Part shown: positions 43,967-53,075 of the stretch, piece after piece | Layout of the letters: each line of letters begins with the position of its first letter | Position numbering within the stretch: the stretch's first letter is position 1 | Assembly (NCBI GenBank): GCA_049645705.1 | Contig: JBARUK010000027.1 | Span: 1 to 64,000, forward strand | Reading direction: 5' to 3' | Origin: JBGNFV01 sp049645705 | GTDB lineage: Bacteria; Bacteroidota; Bacteroidia; Cytophagales; Cyclobacteriaceae | Length of the DNA stretch: 64,000 nucleotides | Program-made: the position numbers and the translations under genes | The notes under the pieces: model-generated | What the model saw: only the letters and a program-made list of their open reading frames with translations | What the model was told of the DNA's origin: nothing | Database searches by the model: none

Positions 43967-46360
43967 TTAAAGCCGGTTCCTTTCAGCTCCGATTATGTTT
44001 ATGCCTTTTGTGTTATGTTTACCCATTCCTTTGCTCAGGTTCCAGGTCATCTGTAACTGGATGCGGCGGGTATCTGCTATTCTAATAACTTCAGAGTATT
44101 GGTCTGGCAGGTCGGTGATAGCAGTGCGCCTGACAGACCAGAATACATCGGTAAGGTCGACCCCGACTTTCAGGTTTCTATTGAGAAAATACCGGGTGAG
44201 ACCCAGGTTCATATAGGGATTAAACCTTAACCTGATATTGCCCAGGTAGTACGGCGAGTCATACCAGGCATTGAGTTGAACTGAGGTGTTCTCCCCTATT
44301 CTGAAGGCATTTCGGGAATACAGCCTGTACCGGTAGTTATCGAACGCATACGGGGTACTGCCGGCAAAACCGGCCACGCTCTCGTACAGCAGGGTAAGCT
44401 TATTAGTGGTTTTCCAGAATGATACAGGGGTCAGCGTATTGCTCACAGAGAATCCGAGGAGCTGGCGGTCGTAGTTTTCCGGCCGGGCTATATACCTGTT
44501 GTCTTCAAAGAAGGACAGGGTAGCGAGCTGGTCGGTTATGTCCCTGTAGTAGGCCACCATATTCAAACCCTCTATGATGGAGAGGCTCAGGTCCAGGTTA
44601 TGGCTGGTCTGGTTGTTCAGGTCCGGGTTTCCGCGCAGGAGGTAGATAGGGCTTATGTAGTAAAAGTAGGGGCTTCTCTGATACAGGGAGGCGCGGTCTA
44701 TCTTCCGGGAGTAGCTAAAGCGAATGGACTTATAGTCGGAAAGCCTGTAATTGATAAAGCCGGACGGCAGCAGGGTAGTGTAATTGTAAGCAGTAAGGGC
44801 ATTCTCCTCACTATCCAGCCGGAACCGGCCGTCTGTGTATTCTATACGTAGCCCGGCCCCTATATCCAGGTCAGCTATAACTGACTCAAAGCTTCCATAC
44901 CCGGCATATACGTCTTCGGAGGAAGTAAACAGCAGTTCAGCGGGGATACGCAGGTCATTCTCACCGCTGAAGAAATTATCGTTTTGCTGGCCAATACGGC
45001 TAAACTTCGTGCCTCCACTTAGGCTAAGCTTCTCCGATACGGTATGTTCTGCATTAAGCCTAACAGAGAAAATATCGGAGTCACCACCCTGATCCTTTAT
45101 GATACTGTTCTGATCTGTGCTTTCATCCGTTATAGTAGCAAAGCGGCTAATGTCATCGGAAGTAGTGCGGCGATGATAGTAGTTGGACTCAAGGTCCAGC
45201 CTGGTACTGTTTGACGTGAAGTTCAGGAAAAGGCCTGCCGTATTTTCATGAAGATAGGGCTGGAAGTAACTGTCTACCACATACGCGGAGTCACGGACAG
45301 GTGAGGCGCTGAAAAAGAACTCGTCAGTCTGGTCTATGGTATACGGATCGCGCGATACGCCGTGCTCCAGGCTTATGCCTGCAGACAGCTTTTGGGTAAA
45401 CTGGTAGCTGGTCTCGTTATACAGGTAATAGTATTTGTTTACGCTCTCGCGAAACTCATCTGACCGTCTGACGGTAGGCGTGCCGTTATTCTCAGAAAAG
45501 CCGAACTCATCGTAGTATTGCCTGTCTATAAATCCATTATTATGGGCCACATAGCCATTCAGGAAGGTGCTCCATTTGCCACCGGTATAGCTTATGCTCT
45601 GATTAAGGTAACGGTTAACGTACTTACGCCTGGCAACGGAACTGATGGCGGTGGTAGAAACACTGAGTTGGTTTCTGTCCCAGTCTCCGGTGATCACGTT
45701 TATGACGACCTCTATATCTCCGCCGTATTTGGCACCGGGGTTTCCTATTACCTCTACCTGCTTTATAATATTCATCGGAATATTATTCAGGGATACATTG
45801 GTTCTTTTCCCATTTAAAAAGATGGCCACGTTCCCCTTTCCGAGGACACTCACGGCGCCGTTGTCTACGCTTTCTATACCGGGCAGGGTGGTAAGGGCCT
45901 CTATAGGGTTCAGGGCATTTTCCAGGGTGGTTCCCCTGATGTTAAGTGTGGCTTTATTGCCTTCGTATGCTACCTGGGTGCGCTGGCCGGAGACCACTAC
46001 CTCAGTAAGCTCTTCGGCTGTTACGTCAAGCGTAATGTCATCGAGAGCCAGGTCATTCCGGCCTTCGGGTATGGCTGTTTCACGGGCGGGATCTTTATAA
46101 CCTAGGGTCACTATATGAAGGCTGTACACACCAGCCGCTACGCCGGCCATTTCGTAGGAACCATCCAGCCTTACGATGGCCTGGTAGGTTACGGAACTGT
46201 CAGGCTTGTCAGACAGCAGCACGACGGCACCAATGGCAGGTGTACCATCCTCAATGTATACATGGCCGCTTACACGGGATTGTGAATAGCCTGAAAATAT
46301 ACATAGGTAAAAAGCCATGAAGATATATAACCTCTTCAAGGATAAGATATAGGCTGGCAT
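43967..46360 (-). CDS. Outer-membrane beta-barrel protein (TonB-receptor-like)
   Basis: About 797 residues from the ATG at 46360; a longer frame to 46417 has no signal-like start. Signal peptide ending SGYSQS; a carboxypeptidase-regulatory-like domain (VSGHVYIEDGTPAIGAVVLL); a plug-like region (ALNPIEALTTLPGIESV, GNVAIFLNGKRTNV, VEVIGNPGAKYGG); then a long barrel. This is the OMP_b-brl_3 / outer membrane beta-barrel family. It is first in the RiPP-TIR operon, so it may take up or export the modified peptide; that is inference. No SusD partner is present. Confidence 0.88.
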   Translation of the reverse strand: MPAYILSLKRLYIFMAFYLCIFSGYSQSRVSGHVYIEDGTPAIGAVVLLSDKPDSSVTYQAIVRLDGSYEMAGVAAGVYSLHIVTLGYKDPARETAIPEGRNDLALDDITLDVTAEELTEVVVSGQRTQVAYEGNKATLNIRGTTLENALNPIEALTTLPGIESVDNGAVSVLGKGNVAIFLNGKRTNVSLNNIPMNIIKQVEVIGNPGAKYGGDIEVVINVITGDWDRNQLSVSTTAISSVARRKYVNRYLNQSISYTGGKWSTFLNGYVAHNNGFIDRQYYDEFGFSENNGTPTVRRSDEFRESVNKYYYLYNETSYQFTQKLSAGISLEHGVSRDPYTIDQTDEFFFSASPVRDSAYVVDSYFQPYLHENTAGLFLNFTSNSTRLDLESNYYHRRTTSDDISRFATITDESTDQNSIIKDQGGDSDIFSVRLNAEHTVSEKLSLSGGTKFSRIGQQNDNFFSGENDLRIPAELLFTSSEDVYAGYGSFESVIADLDIGAGLRIEYTDGRFRLDSEENALTAYNYTTLLPSGFINYRLSDYKSIRFSYSRKIDRASLYQRSPYFYYISPIYLLRGNPDLNNQTSHNLDLSLSIIEGLNMVAYYRDITDQLATLSFFEDNRYIARPENYDRQLLGFSVSNTLTPVSFWKTTNKLTLLYESVAGFAGSTPYAFDNYRYRLYSRNAFRIGENTSVQLNAWYDSPYYLGNIRLRFNPYMNLGLTRYFLNRNLKVGVDLTDVFWSVRRTAITDLPDQYSEVIRIADTRRIQLQMTWNLSKGMGKHNTKGINIIGAERNRL

Positions 46361-46903
46361 AAAAACGATATAGTGTTCTTTCGTGAAAAGCAAGATATGA
46401 ATTCTATATAAGAACAAAAAATCTTATCGAGTTTTGTGCGTGGTTCATCCACAAAAACTATGTGTTGATCAAAAATAGTATCGATTTAGTAGCTCATTTT
46501 TTATAGCATATGAATTACTATACTCTCTGTCTCAAAGTGGTCTATCAAGTTGGTTTGGAAGGTGCCGTCGGGGTCTTTTTCTATAAACAGGGTATTTTGT
46601 TACCGGTTAATAAATATGGTATGGGAATGACAGAGGATACGAGCTGAGGCGCCAGCGGACACTGGCCCCCGGGTACGACTGAAAGAACGTATGATCATAG
46701 ACCATAGGGTTTAAGCATAGGTCTTACCCCGGAGGATAGGGCACTAATACTTGGGGGGACGGATAGAGTGTTATTATGATGACTTGCTATAGCGGTGGTC
46801 GCTACAGGCGGCCAGGTAGCAATCTGAGGATTGCAGGCACCAGCGGAAGCTGGCGCTTGGGTTTAAAGGGCCATGATGAATAACAGTAGCGGGTGCCAAT
46901 GGA
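46361..46903. other. Intergenic region with short palindromes
   Basis: Holds GCCAG/CTGGC (46651-46666), GCAATCTGAGGATTGC (46819-46834) and CCAGCGGAAGCTGG (46840-46853), small hairpins like the REP-type units in the island but with different sequence. The operon promoter must be near 46370-46450. No gene seen. Confidence 0.5.
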
Positions 46904-47950
46904 TCATGAGGCGCCGGGGTCTTCGCTATCGAGGTTTAGTATATAGCCGATGCCTTTGCGCATGTGGCGCACCTTGTTGCGGTAGCGGATGGTGTAGAAG
47001 GCAAACTGCAGGGCGGCTAGCAGGGCGATGCCACCGAGTATGATGAAGACGAGCTGGCGGTTATTGGCGGCGCGCAGCTCTTCCAGGCTTTGCATGCGGG
47101 CTTCGGCTACTTCGTAGCCTTTCTGGGCGTGGGCGCGGGTGACTTCGGCACTCTTATCTGGCTGGCTCAGGCGCTCCTTCAGGTAGGTAATGTCCACACC
47201 GGCCATTTCGGCCCTTAGCAACTGGGCCAGGTCCTGCTCCCGCAGGGTAAGATCGGGGTGGGCCAGTACCTCTTCGGTAAGCGCTTCGGCTTTAGCGGCT
47301 TCGCCCATACGATAGTACGCTTCGGCAAGGTTGACTTTGGCCAGGGGTTGCGCATTCAACTTATCAGCCAGATTGAGGTAGTTGACTGCCACATCAAATT
47401 GCTGGGTTTCTAACTTTACTAAACCGAGATTAATAAGTGCCCAATACTTAGTTTCACTATCACGGCTTTCTGTCAATATCTCCTGAAATATTAATTCAGC
47501 ATTATCATACTGTTCCAGGTCACGATAAGACAAGCCGATCCAGTTTTTAAGATCCAGTTTATTTTTAGGCTTATCCGTAAGAGGGATAGTCTGGTGGAAG
47601 GTCTTAATGGCTTCTTCAAACTGTTGAGAATAGCGAAGGCTGAGACCTTTTAGCCATAGAGTCTTTACATTCTCATCTACTTTGTTAAGAATTGAAATGG
47701 CTTTCGTGTAGTCCGCTGCATAGAAATAGGAATAAGCAAGGTTGTATCTGATACCATCCTTATGGTCTCCGGGCTCAGCGTAGTAGTCGGCTATTTCGAA
47801 ATTCTCTATAGCAGAAGAAAAATCCTTTTTTTTCAGGGCTGCTTTGCCTTCGTCAAAATAGTTCTGGGTCAGTTCCTCGTCAAAAAAGCCGTCATCACAA
47901 GAAAATAATAAGCAGGCAAAAAGCAGGATAATGATATAGCTGAATCTCAT
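46904..47950 (-). CDS. TPR lipoprotein with C-terminal membrane helix
   Basis: A 348-residue protein. Lipoprotein signal (LLFACLLFSC, lipobox Cys18), then seven or so TPR-like helix pairs from 30 to 270 (YFDEGKAALKKKDFSSAIENF, YNLAYSYFYAADYTKAI, GLSLRYSQQFEEAI, NLGLVKLETQQFDVAVNYL), and a membrane helix at about 300-320 (LVFIILGGIALLAALQFAFY) followed by a basic tail. Such proteins are usually scaffolds; the partner is unknown. It follows a small gene 38 bp upstream. Confidence 0.85.
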   Translation of the reverse strand: MRFSYIIILLFACLLFSCDDGFFDEELTQNYFDEGKAALKKKDFSSAIENFEIADYYAEPGDHKDGIRYNLAYSYFYAADYTKAISILNKVDENVKTLWLKGLSLRYSQQFEEAIKTFHQTIPLTDKPKNKLDLKNWIGLSYRDLEQYDNAELIFQEILTESRDSETKYWALINLGLVKLETQQFDVAVNYLNLADKLNAQPLAKVNLAEAYYRMGEAAKAEALTEEVLAHPDLTLREQDLAQLLRAEMAGVDITYLKERLSQPDKSAEVTRAHAQKGYEVAEARMQSLEELRAANNRQLVFIILGGIALLAALQFAFYTIRYRNKVRHMRKGIGYILNLDSEDPGAS

Positions 47951-47988
47951 GTGTTAGGTTGATAGCAGGTTGATCGTTTTATTTGATA

Positions 47989-48162
47989 TTAGTTATCGCC
48001 CTCCTCTGTTTCAGGCTCTCCCTCATAGATAGGCGGCTCTACACCTCCGCCACCTCCATCATTAGCCGAAGCGGTTCGGTAAGGGTCAGTGGTGTCATTC
48101 TTTTTGCCTCCGCCGTATATACGGGCCGGGTGAAAGGCGTACTTGTCCAGTGCAGCTTTCAT
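47989..48162 (-). CDS. Small Gly-rich peptide gene
   Basis: A 57-residue frame starting MKAALDKYAFHPARIYGGGK, with a run GGGGG and an acidic tail (GEPETEEGDN). It precedes the TPR lipoprotein gene by 38 bp on the same strand. The leader-then-GGG layout could mean a modified or exported peptide, but no biosynthetic enzyme is adjacent. Coding is uncertain; an upstream start at 48222 is possible. Confidence 0.45.
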   Translation of the reverse strand: MKAALDKYAFHPARIYGGGKKNDTTDPYRTASANDGGGGGVEPPIYEGEPETEEGDN

Positions 48163-48732
48163 AGTCGTATTGTTTATAAATGGTGATAAACCGGGCAAAC
48201 TCAGGCTCGGTCTGCCGGACAAGATAGTAAATTTTATCTTTTAGCCTTTTTATGGTATGACAGGATCGCCTGCTAATACTGATTACACCCCTCAACAGAC
48301 GACCGGATGCTGACCAGGATGTGCAGTACATGTAAGATTTAGGATGCTTCCGAAAGGGGTTGTATACGTAGCCTCTTAGGGGCTTTAGGTGAAGAAAGGC
48401 CTTTTTGAGAATTTTATCTATTGGAAAAGTACAAACATGGTGTAAAAAGCCATAATGCAGGCCTGCTATACGCTACCTATAGGATAGGTATAGGATGGGT
48501 ACAGGATAGCCGAAGTAGTAACGAACCAAAGACGAAGGAAAGACGAAGCTATGCAGGGAAACAGGATGGGGCCGGAAGGGCTGATGAAAAAGCCCCCTTA
48601 TTGGAAAAGTCAAATTTACGAAGCAGAAGGCAGATATAAAAATACGGAAGGTAATGAGGCGGCAAACATTGAGTAGGGGATGTGGGACGGGCCCGATACC
48701 TTTGTGCTACCTGAATAAAACATGAAAACAGT
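48163..48732. other. Intergenic region
   Basis: About 570 bp, without a convincing gene. A 72-codon TTG-start frame at 48421 has no protein features. The short word ATTGGAAAAGT occurs twice, ~180 bp apart. Confidence 0.5.
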
Positions 48733-49308
48733 ATGGCAAAGATAACGGAAAAAAGCCCCTACTACGGGCTCAGCGGTAAAGTAGGAAACTTCGTGATAAG
48801 AACCCGCAGGAACGGTACGAGCTTTTTGGCCATGCGACCCGGAAAGGGAACGGCAGAGCGCTCTGAAAAGCAGAAGGAAAACTCCGGCCGGTTTGGCGAT
48901 GCGGCGGAATATGCGAGCCGGGAACTGCGCCGTATGGAGGGGCAGCTATACTATGAGGCGCATAAGAAAGGGGCGCAAAGTTCCTACCATGCAGCGGTAA
49001 GGGACTTTATGAGCGGACCAATGATAGATCACGTGGACATAGTGCAGGAGAATGATAAGCTGCGGATAGTAGCGGAAATAACGGATGATACGCTGGTAGT
49101 AGCCTGCATTGTCTCATATGAACACGAGGGCGAGACGGTATTCCTGGCTCCGGAAGTAATGGAGGGCTGGGATATGTACCAGTGGGAAACAGAGCACACG
49201 GAGGTGGAGGAACTGACGATCCACTCGATAGACCGTGCCACAAATGTGAGTGAGGTAGTGGTGAAGGTAAAGGAAAGAAGTATAGAAGAGTTGGTGTATC
49301 TTAATTGA
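48733..49308 (+). CDS. DUF6266-like small protein, paralogue of 38748-39332
   Basis: A 191-residue protein. N-terminus MAKITEKSPYYGLSGKVGNF, then RTRRNGTSFLAMRPGKG, a helical section, YHAAVRDFMSGPMIDHVDI and a C-terminal beta domain. It shares with the 38748 gene the GxSGxxG start, RxRxxGT, YxxAVRDxM and PxID motifs in the same order. The C-terminal domains have diverged. Function unknown; the SGKxGNxV start is like that of DUF6266 proteins. Confidence 0.75.
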   Translation: MAKITEKSPYYGLSGKVGNFVIRTRRNGTSFLAMRPGKGTAERSEKQKENSGRFGDAAEYASRELRRMEGQLYYEAHKKGAQSSYHAAVRDFMSGPMIDHVDIVQENDKLRIVAEITDDTLVVACIVSYEHEGETVFLAPEVMEGWDMYQWETEHTEVEELTIHSIDRATNVSEVVVKVKERSIEELVYLN

Positions 49309-49738
49309 TAATTACTGTCAATCCCTGATTAGCGTTGACCAATTTTACTAATGATAAACTATCGGACGATCATGAAGCCATAAATTTAATGCGCTATTCC
49401 CGGCCGAGAAACAAGAGCCGGGATCCGTCTGCCTCTGGTGCCTGGTGGGCTTAATGAGACCGCGGGCGTATGGCAGGGAAGCTTCATGTATTGACCGCGA
49501 ACCGTACCGCCTACCGCCAGGGGCGGAGTTTCACGCAAAGGCAAACACTGGCACAAGCATCTGTTTTGATCCCTTTGGGGCTCGTGCTCCCTGCGAATGG
49601 CAGAATGGATATATAACGAACGGTACCTCCGTCATATGGCCTATTAACCCGGGCTGCCCTACGTCGGTCTTTTGTGTTGTGTTTTCGCCCCCAATGAAAC
49701 TTGTGTACCTGTGCCGTCATGTATGGCACAAAACAAAA
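49309..49738. other. Intergenic region
   Basis: Between two convergent genes. No gene seen; a 110-codon frame at 49445 has no protein features. Confidence 0.55.
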
Positions 49739-49763
49739 CAGGCCGGTCATAACGACCGGCCTG
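49739..49763 (-). terminator. Rho-independent terminator of GH16 gene
   Basis: A perfect 10-bp stem CAGGCCGGTC/GACCGGCCTG with 5-nt loop, then TTTTGTTTTG on the minus strand. Confidence 0.9.
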
Positions 49764-49788
49764 TGTATTTGGGCTAGGAACCGGGTAC

Positions 49789-52746
49789 TTATTCCTTCAC
49801 CCAGCTTTTTGTCACTGAGCCCTCGGGGCTTATGATCCGCACAAAGTACAGACCTGGCTTCAGGTGGCTTACATCCACCTGCATCTGCGAGTTGCCGAGC
49901 GTGTACGTACGTATGTGGCGGCCGTCAGAACCCAGCAACAGGACCGTAGCCGTACCTGATCCTGCGGGAACAGATACGTTGAGTTCACTACGGGCAGGGT
50001 TCGGATATACAGTGTAATCGTCCCCTGTCGCTGCTGCCGGAGCAAGGCGCGATGCACTGCCGCACTGGCCTATTGTTTCCTCATGAAAGCTGCCGGCGCT
50101 GTTACGCTCGCCACCTTCGGGTACACTGTACGTGTAGTAGAAATCTATCTCATCACCGTTAGAAACATCCAGGTTTGCAGGGTAGCGTCCGTTCGCATCC
50201 GCAGATAGCGCATAGCCTGGATATGAACCGGTGCTGGTGTTTTTGCGCAGGTAAAGAAGCACAATGTTATCCCCTACATTTGCACGGGCAGGGATGAAGC
50301 TGAGGGTACTGCCGTTCAGTTCATAGGTGTAGTCTACACCATTGCCCGTACTGTTAGGGCCGTTACCCGTACATGCGCCTGATGGTGGCGGTGGCGGGGG
50401 AGGAGGCGTTGTCGTGCCTGCTTCGCCATATACCCTGAACTCATACAGCGAGTAGCCATACGGCGTGTTCCGGGCCGTACCATACATGCGGATGTACCGG
50501 CCATTGCCATTTACAGACAGGCTGTCCAGCCCGCCGTCTCCGGCCGTAGTATTATATACCTGCGTCCAGTTATTACCATCGGCCGACACCTCTATGCGGT
50601 AGCTGCTGGCAGAAGCTGCCTCCCAAAGCAGGGCCACGCTGCTGATGTCATACGTGTCCTGCAGGTCTACCTCTATCCACTGCGGATCGGCAAAGAGGCT
50701 GCTCCAGCGCGTGCCGGCATTGCCATCGGTGGCATTAGAGCCTTCCAGCCCTGAGCCTTCCGCGCTGCTGGCCGTAGTAGGCTTGTTCAGCGCCAGGTTC
50801 GTCAGCGGCCCCGGGTTAGGGTTCGGATTCGGGTTCTGGCTACCCGTGCTGGTACCTTTAATGTAGATATCGTCTATTTCAATATTACCTATCGCTCCTT
50901 CTGTACCTAATAGCTGGAAGAACTGGTTCACAGCCGTAAGGTCCACATTTGAGAAGTCCGACAGCGGAATCTCCACTACATGCCACTGGCCGTCACGAAC
51001 GAAACCATACGGATCATTTCCGTTCCGGAACGCTATCCAGGCCTGGCCTATTCCATCTACATTTCCGCTTTTCATGCCTATGCTGAAGGGCGTAGCCGAG
51101 CTGGTCTTAAGGGCAAAGTGCAGTGAGCCATCCGCAAAACCGCTCAGGTCATGTTTAATGGCTGCTTTGATACCCATACCAAACCAGGCAAAGCCTGATG
51201 CTGAGGTAAAAGACAGAGACTCGCTACCCTCGTACGGAGACTGCGTCACTTCCTGCAGAGTATTTTCCCAGATGAACAGTTGGCCCTCAGCAGGCATGTC
51301 CAGTTCAGAAGCTACAGAAGAGGTCTCCGTAAGTATACCGAAGTTAGTACCCGTAGGCACCGGCCTTGCGGGACCTTCTGCCCAGTATACATCGTCAAAG
51401 GCTATTTCCATGGCCGCGCCGGGTGCATCTCCCTTAAACATGAAGGGCTGGCTTATGGAAACGAAGTCTACACTGCTAAATGCATTGAGAGGAATAGCTA
51501 CCTCGTGCCACTGCCCGTCACGGACCAGGCCGTAGGGGTCGCTGCCATTGGCAAAAGTCACCCAACTGTCTCCGGCTCCGCTGCTGATGCCCACGTCGAA
51601 GTTGGCCGTGCTGCTCGTTTTTACCTGCATACGCAGGTAGCCATCTGAGAAGGCAGACATATTGATAGGGTCGGCAGCTATGCCCATACCGAACCAGTTG
51701 CCCGCTTCTGCTCTGAAGCTCATCACTTCGCTGCCTTCATAAGGAGCTGTAGTGGTGGCTGTCAGGTTATTCCACAGGTACAGCTCCGCATCCGTCCCGA
51801 AAGTCAGGGCGTTATCTACAGAATTACTTTCCGTAAAAACGCCGAATGTACCCGTATAGCTGTTGGCGCCGGGGGTATATAGCTCCGAACCAGGCACATC
51901 GTACACGCGGACATAGTCTACGTACATTTTAGCCGGTAGCGGGGCAGTGATACCCGCCGGGTCGTAAATGTCAGGGAAGATACCGCCGACCGCCAGGTTC
52001 AGGATAATGAAGTATGGGTGAGTCTTGAATTCTTCCAGTGAGCCACTTTCAGAGCTTATATCTATGCTCCAGTACTCTATATCGTCTACGTAGCCTTTTA
52101 CTACTGTACTGTCCCAGTACATTTTATAGATGTGGTAGTCCTGCGAGAGGTCTGCAGCCACATCATAGGTTTCGCCGTACCCGGCGTAGTTGCCTTCATA
52201 GTCCCAGTGGGCAGTAGCGCCTACACGGTTATTTACTTTGCCTGCGGCTATGGCATCGGCCGTGCCCATCTCCACTATGTCCAGCTCGCCCGAGGCAGGC
52301 CAGACATTTTCGCTTCCCAGCAGCCAGAAGGCCGGCCAGAGGCCATTAGCCAGGTCGGGCATTTTGATACGGGCTTCTATGATACCGTACTTTACTTCTA
52401 CCCGGCCTTCCGTTTTTATACGGCCGGAGGTAAAGGAATAGCCCTCGCGGTTTTCGCGAAGCGCCTGTATCACCAGGTTGCCGTTTTCCAGGTATACATT
52501 TTCACTGCGGTCCGTATAGAGCTGCAGCTCCTGGTTACTTCCCCAGTTCCATACGCCTACGCCTACATCGTACGTCCATACGGTAGGGTCCAGTGTAGTA
52601 CCGTCAAAGTTTTCTTCCCACACCAGGTTCTGGCTGTAGCCCTGGTAGGCGAGTAGGGGTATAATAAGTAAACTGAAAAAGAATGATTTGGATAAGAGAG
52701 AAAGGTTCCGCCATAGCGACGGAGGACTGGTCGAAGAGTTTCTCAT
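49789..52746 (-). CDS. Secreted GH16 endo-beta-1,3-glucanase, multidomain
   Basis: A 985-residue exported enzyme. Signal peptide to about residue 39 (LLAYQGYSQN). GH16 catalytic domain (about 40-285) with the nucleophile and acid/base in GELDIVEMG: Glu154, Asp156 and Glu159. The pattern fits laminarinase-type enzymes that cut beta-1,3 (or mixed) glucans. Then two related beta-sandwich repeats (about 300-470 and 475-640), each with FGxxTExxSVxxxL and DGQWHxVxIPLxxFSxVD motifs. Next an F5/8 type C domain (LALNKPTTASSAEGSG ... GYSLYEFRVYG), a Pro linker, another beta domain, and a type IX secretion C-terminal domain (VYPNPARSELNVSVP, GLYFVRI). Exported through SprA/PorU-type machinery. Monocistronic. 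Confidence 0.95.
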   Translation of the reverse strand: MRNSSTSPPSLWRNLSLLSKSFFFSLLIIPLLAYQGYSQNLVWEENFDGTTLDPTVWTYDVGVGVWNWGSNQELQLYTDRSENVYLENGNLVIQALRENREGYSFTSGRIKTEGRVEVKYGIIEARIKMPDLANGLWPAFWLLGSENVWPASGELDIVEMGTADAIAAGKVNNRVGATAHWDYEGNYAGYGETYDVAADLSQDYHIYKMYWDSTVVKGYVDDIEYWSIDISSESGSLEEFKTHPYFIILNLAVGGIFPDIYDPAGITAPLPAKMYVDYVRVYDVPGSELYTPGANSYTGTFGVFTESNSVDNALTFGTDAELYLWNNLTATTTAPYEGSEVMSFRAEAGNWFGMGIAADPINMSAFSDGYLRMQVKTSSTANFDVGISSGAGDSWVTFANGSDPYGLVRDGQWHEVAIPLNAFSSVDFVSISQPFMFKGDAPGAAMEIAFDDVYWAEGPARPVPTGTNFGILTETSSVASELDMPAEGQLFIWENTLQEVTQSPYEGSESLSFTSASGFAWFGMGIKAAIKHDLSGFADGSLHFALKTSSATPFSIGMKSGNVDGIGQAWIAFRNGNDPYGFVRDGQWHVVEIPLSDFSNVDLTAVNQFFQLLGTEGAIGNIEIDDIYIKGTSTGSQNPNPNPNPGPLTNLALNKPTTASSAEGSGLEGSNATDGNAGTRWSSLFADPQWIEVDLQDTYDISSVALLWEAASASSYRIEVSADGNNWTQVYNTTAGDGGLDSLSVNGNGRYIRMYGTARNTPYGYSLYEFRVYGEAGTTTPPPPPPPPSGACTGNGPNSTGNGVDYTYELNGSTLSFIPARANVGDNIVLLYLRKNTSTGSYPGYALSADANGRYPANLDVSNGDEIDFYYTYSVPEGGERNSAGSFHEETIGQCGSASRLAPAAATGDDYTVYPNPARSELNVSVPAGSGTATVLLLGSDGRHIRTYTLGNSQMQVDVSHLKPGLYFVRIISPEGSVTKSWVKE

Positions 52747-53075
52747 TGTAGTTGGTTTATGTGTTAAAAAATGACCGGCGGCAGGTGAATCAGATCAGAT
52801 ATGGCTGACCGGTGCTATTATTAAGATATCACAAAACCATCGAATTAAATTAACCCTGCGGCATTTTGGGAGATTTACCCAGGTTGATAGATACAAATAC
52901 CCTTTGGCCTATGAGGGGAAACCCTCAATGGATCCGGCAGGTATGAGGCCTTTAGCTACCCGTCGGGCGTATATGCCGGGAAGCAAAATTGTATAGTCAA
53001 AAATACGCTTTCGGCACCCTGTTTAAATTAACAATATTTCCAACTGCGGGTTAGGGTGAGTATACCAATTATACC
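52747..53075. other. Intergenic region
   Basis: About 330 bp between divergent genes, so it should hold both promoters. No gene or repeat seen. Confidence 0.55.

Noticed and set aside
48421..48639. 72-codon open frame
   Set aside because: TTG start, no motif, low-complexity composition; not supported as a gene.
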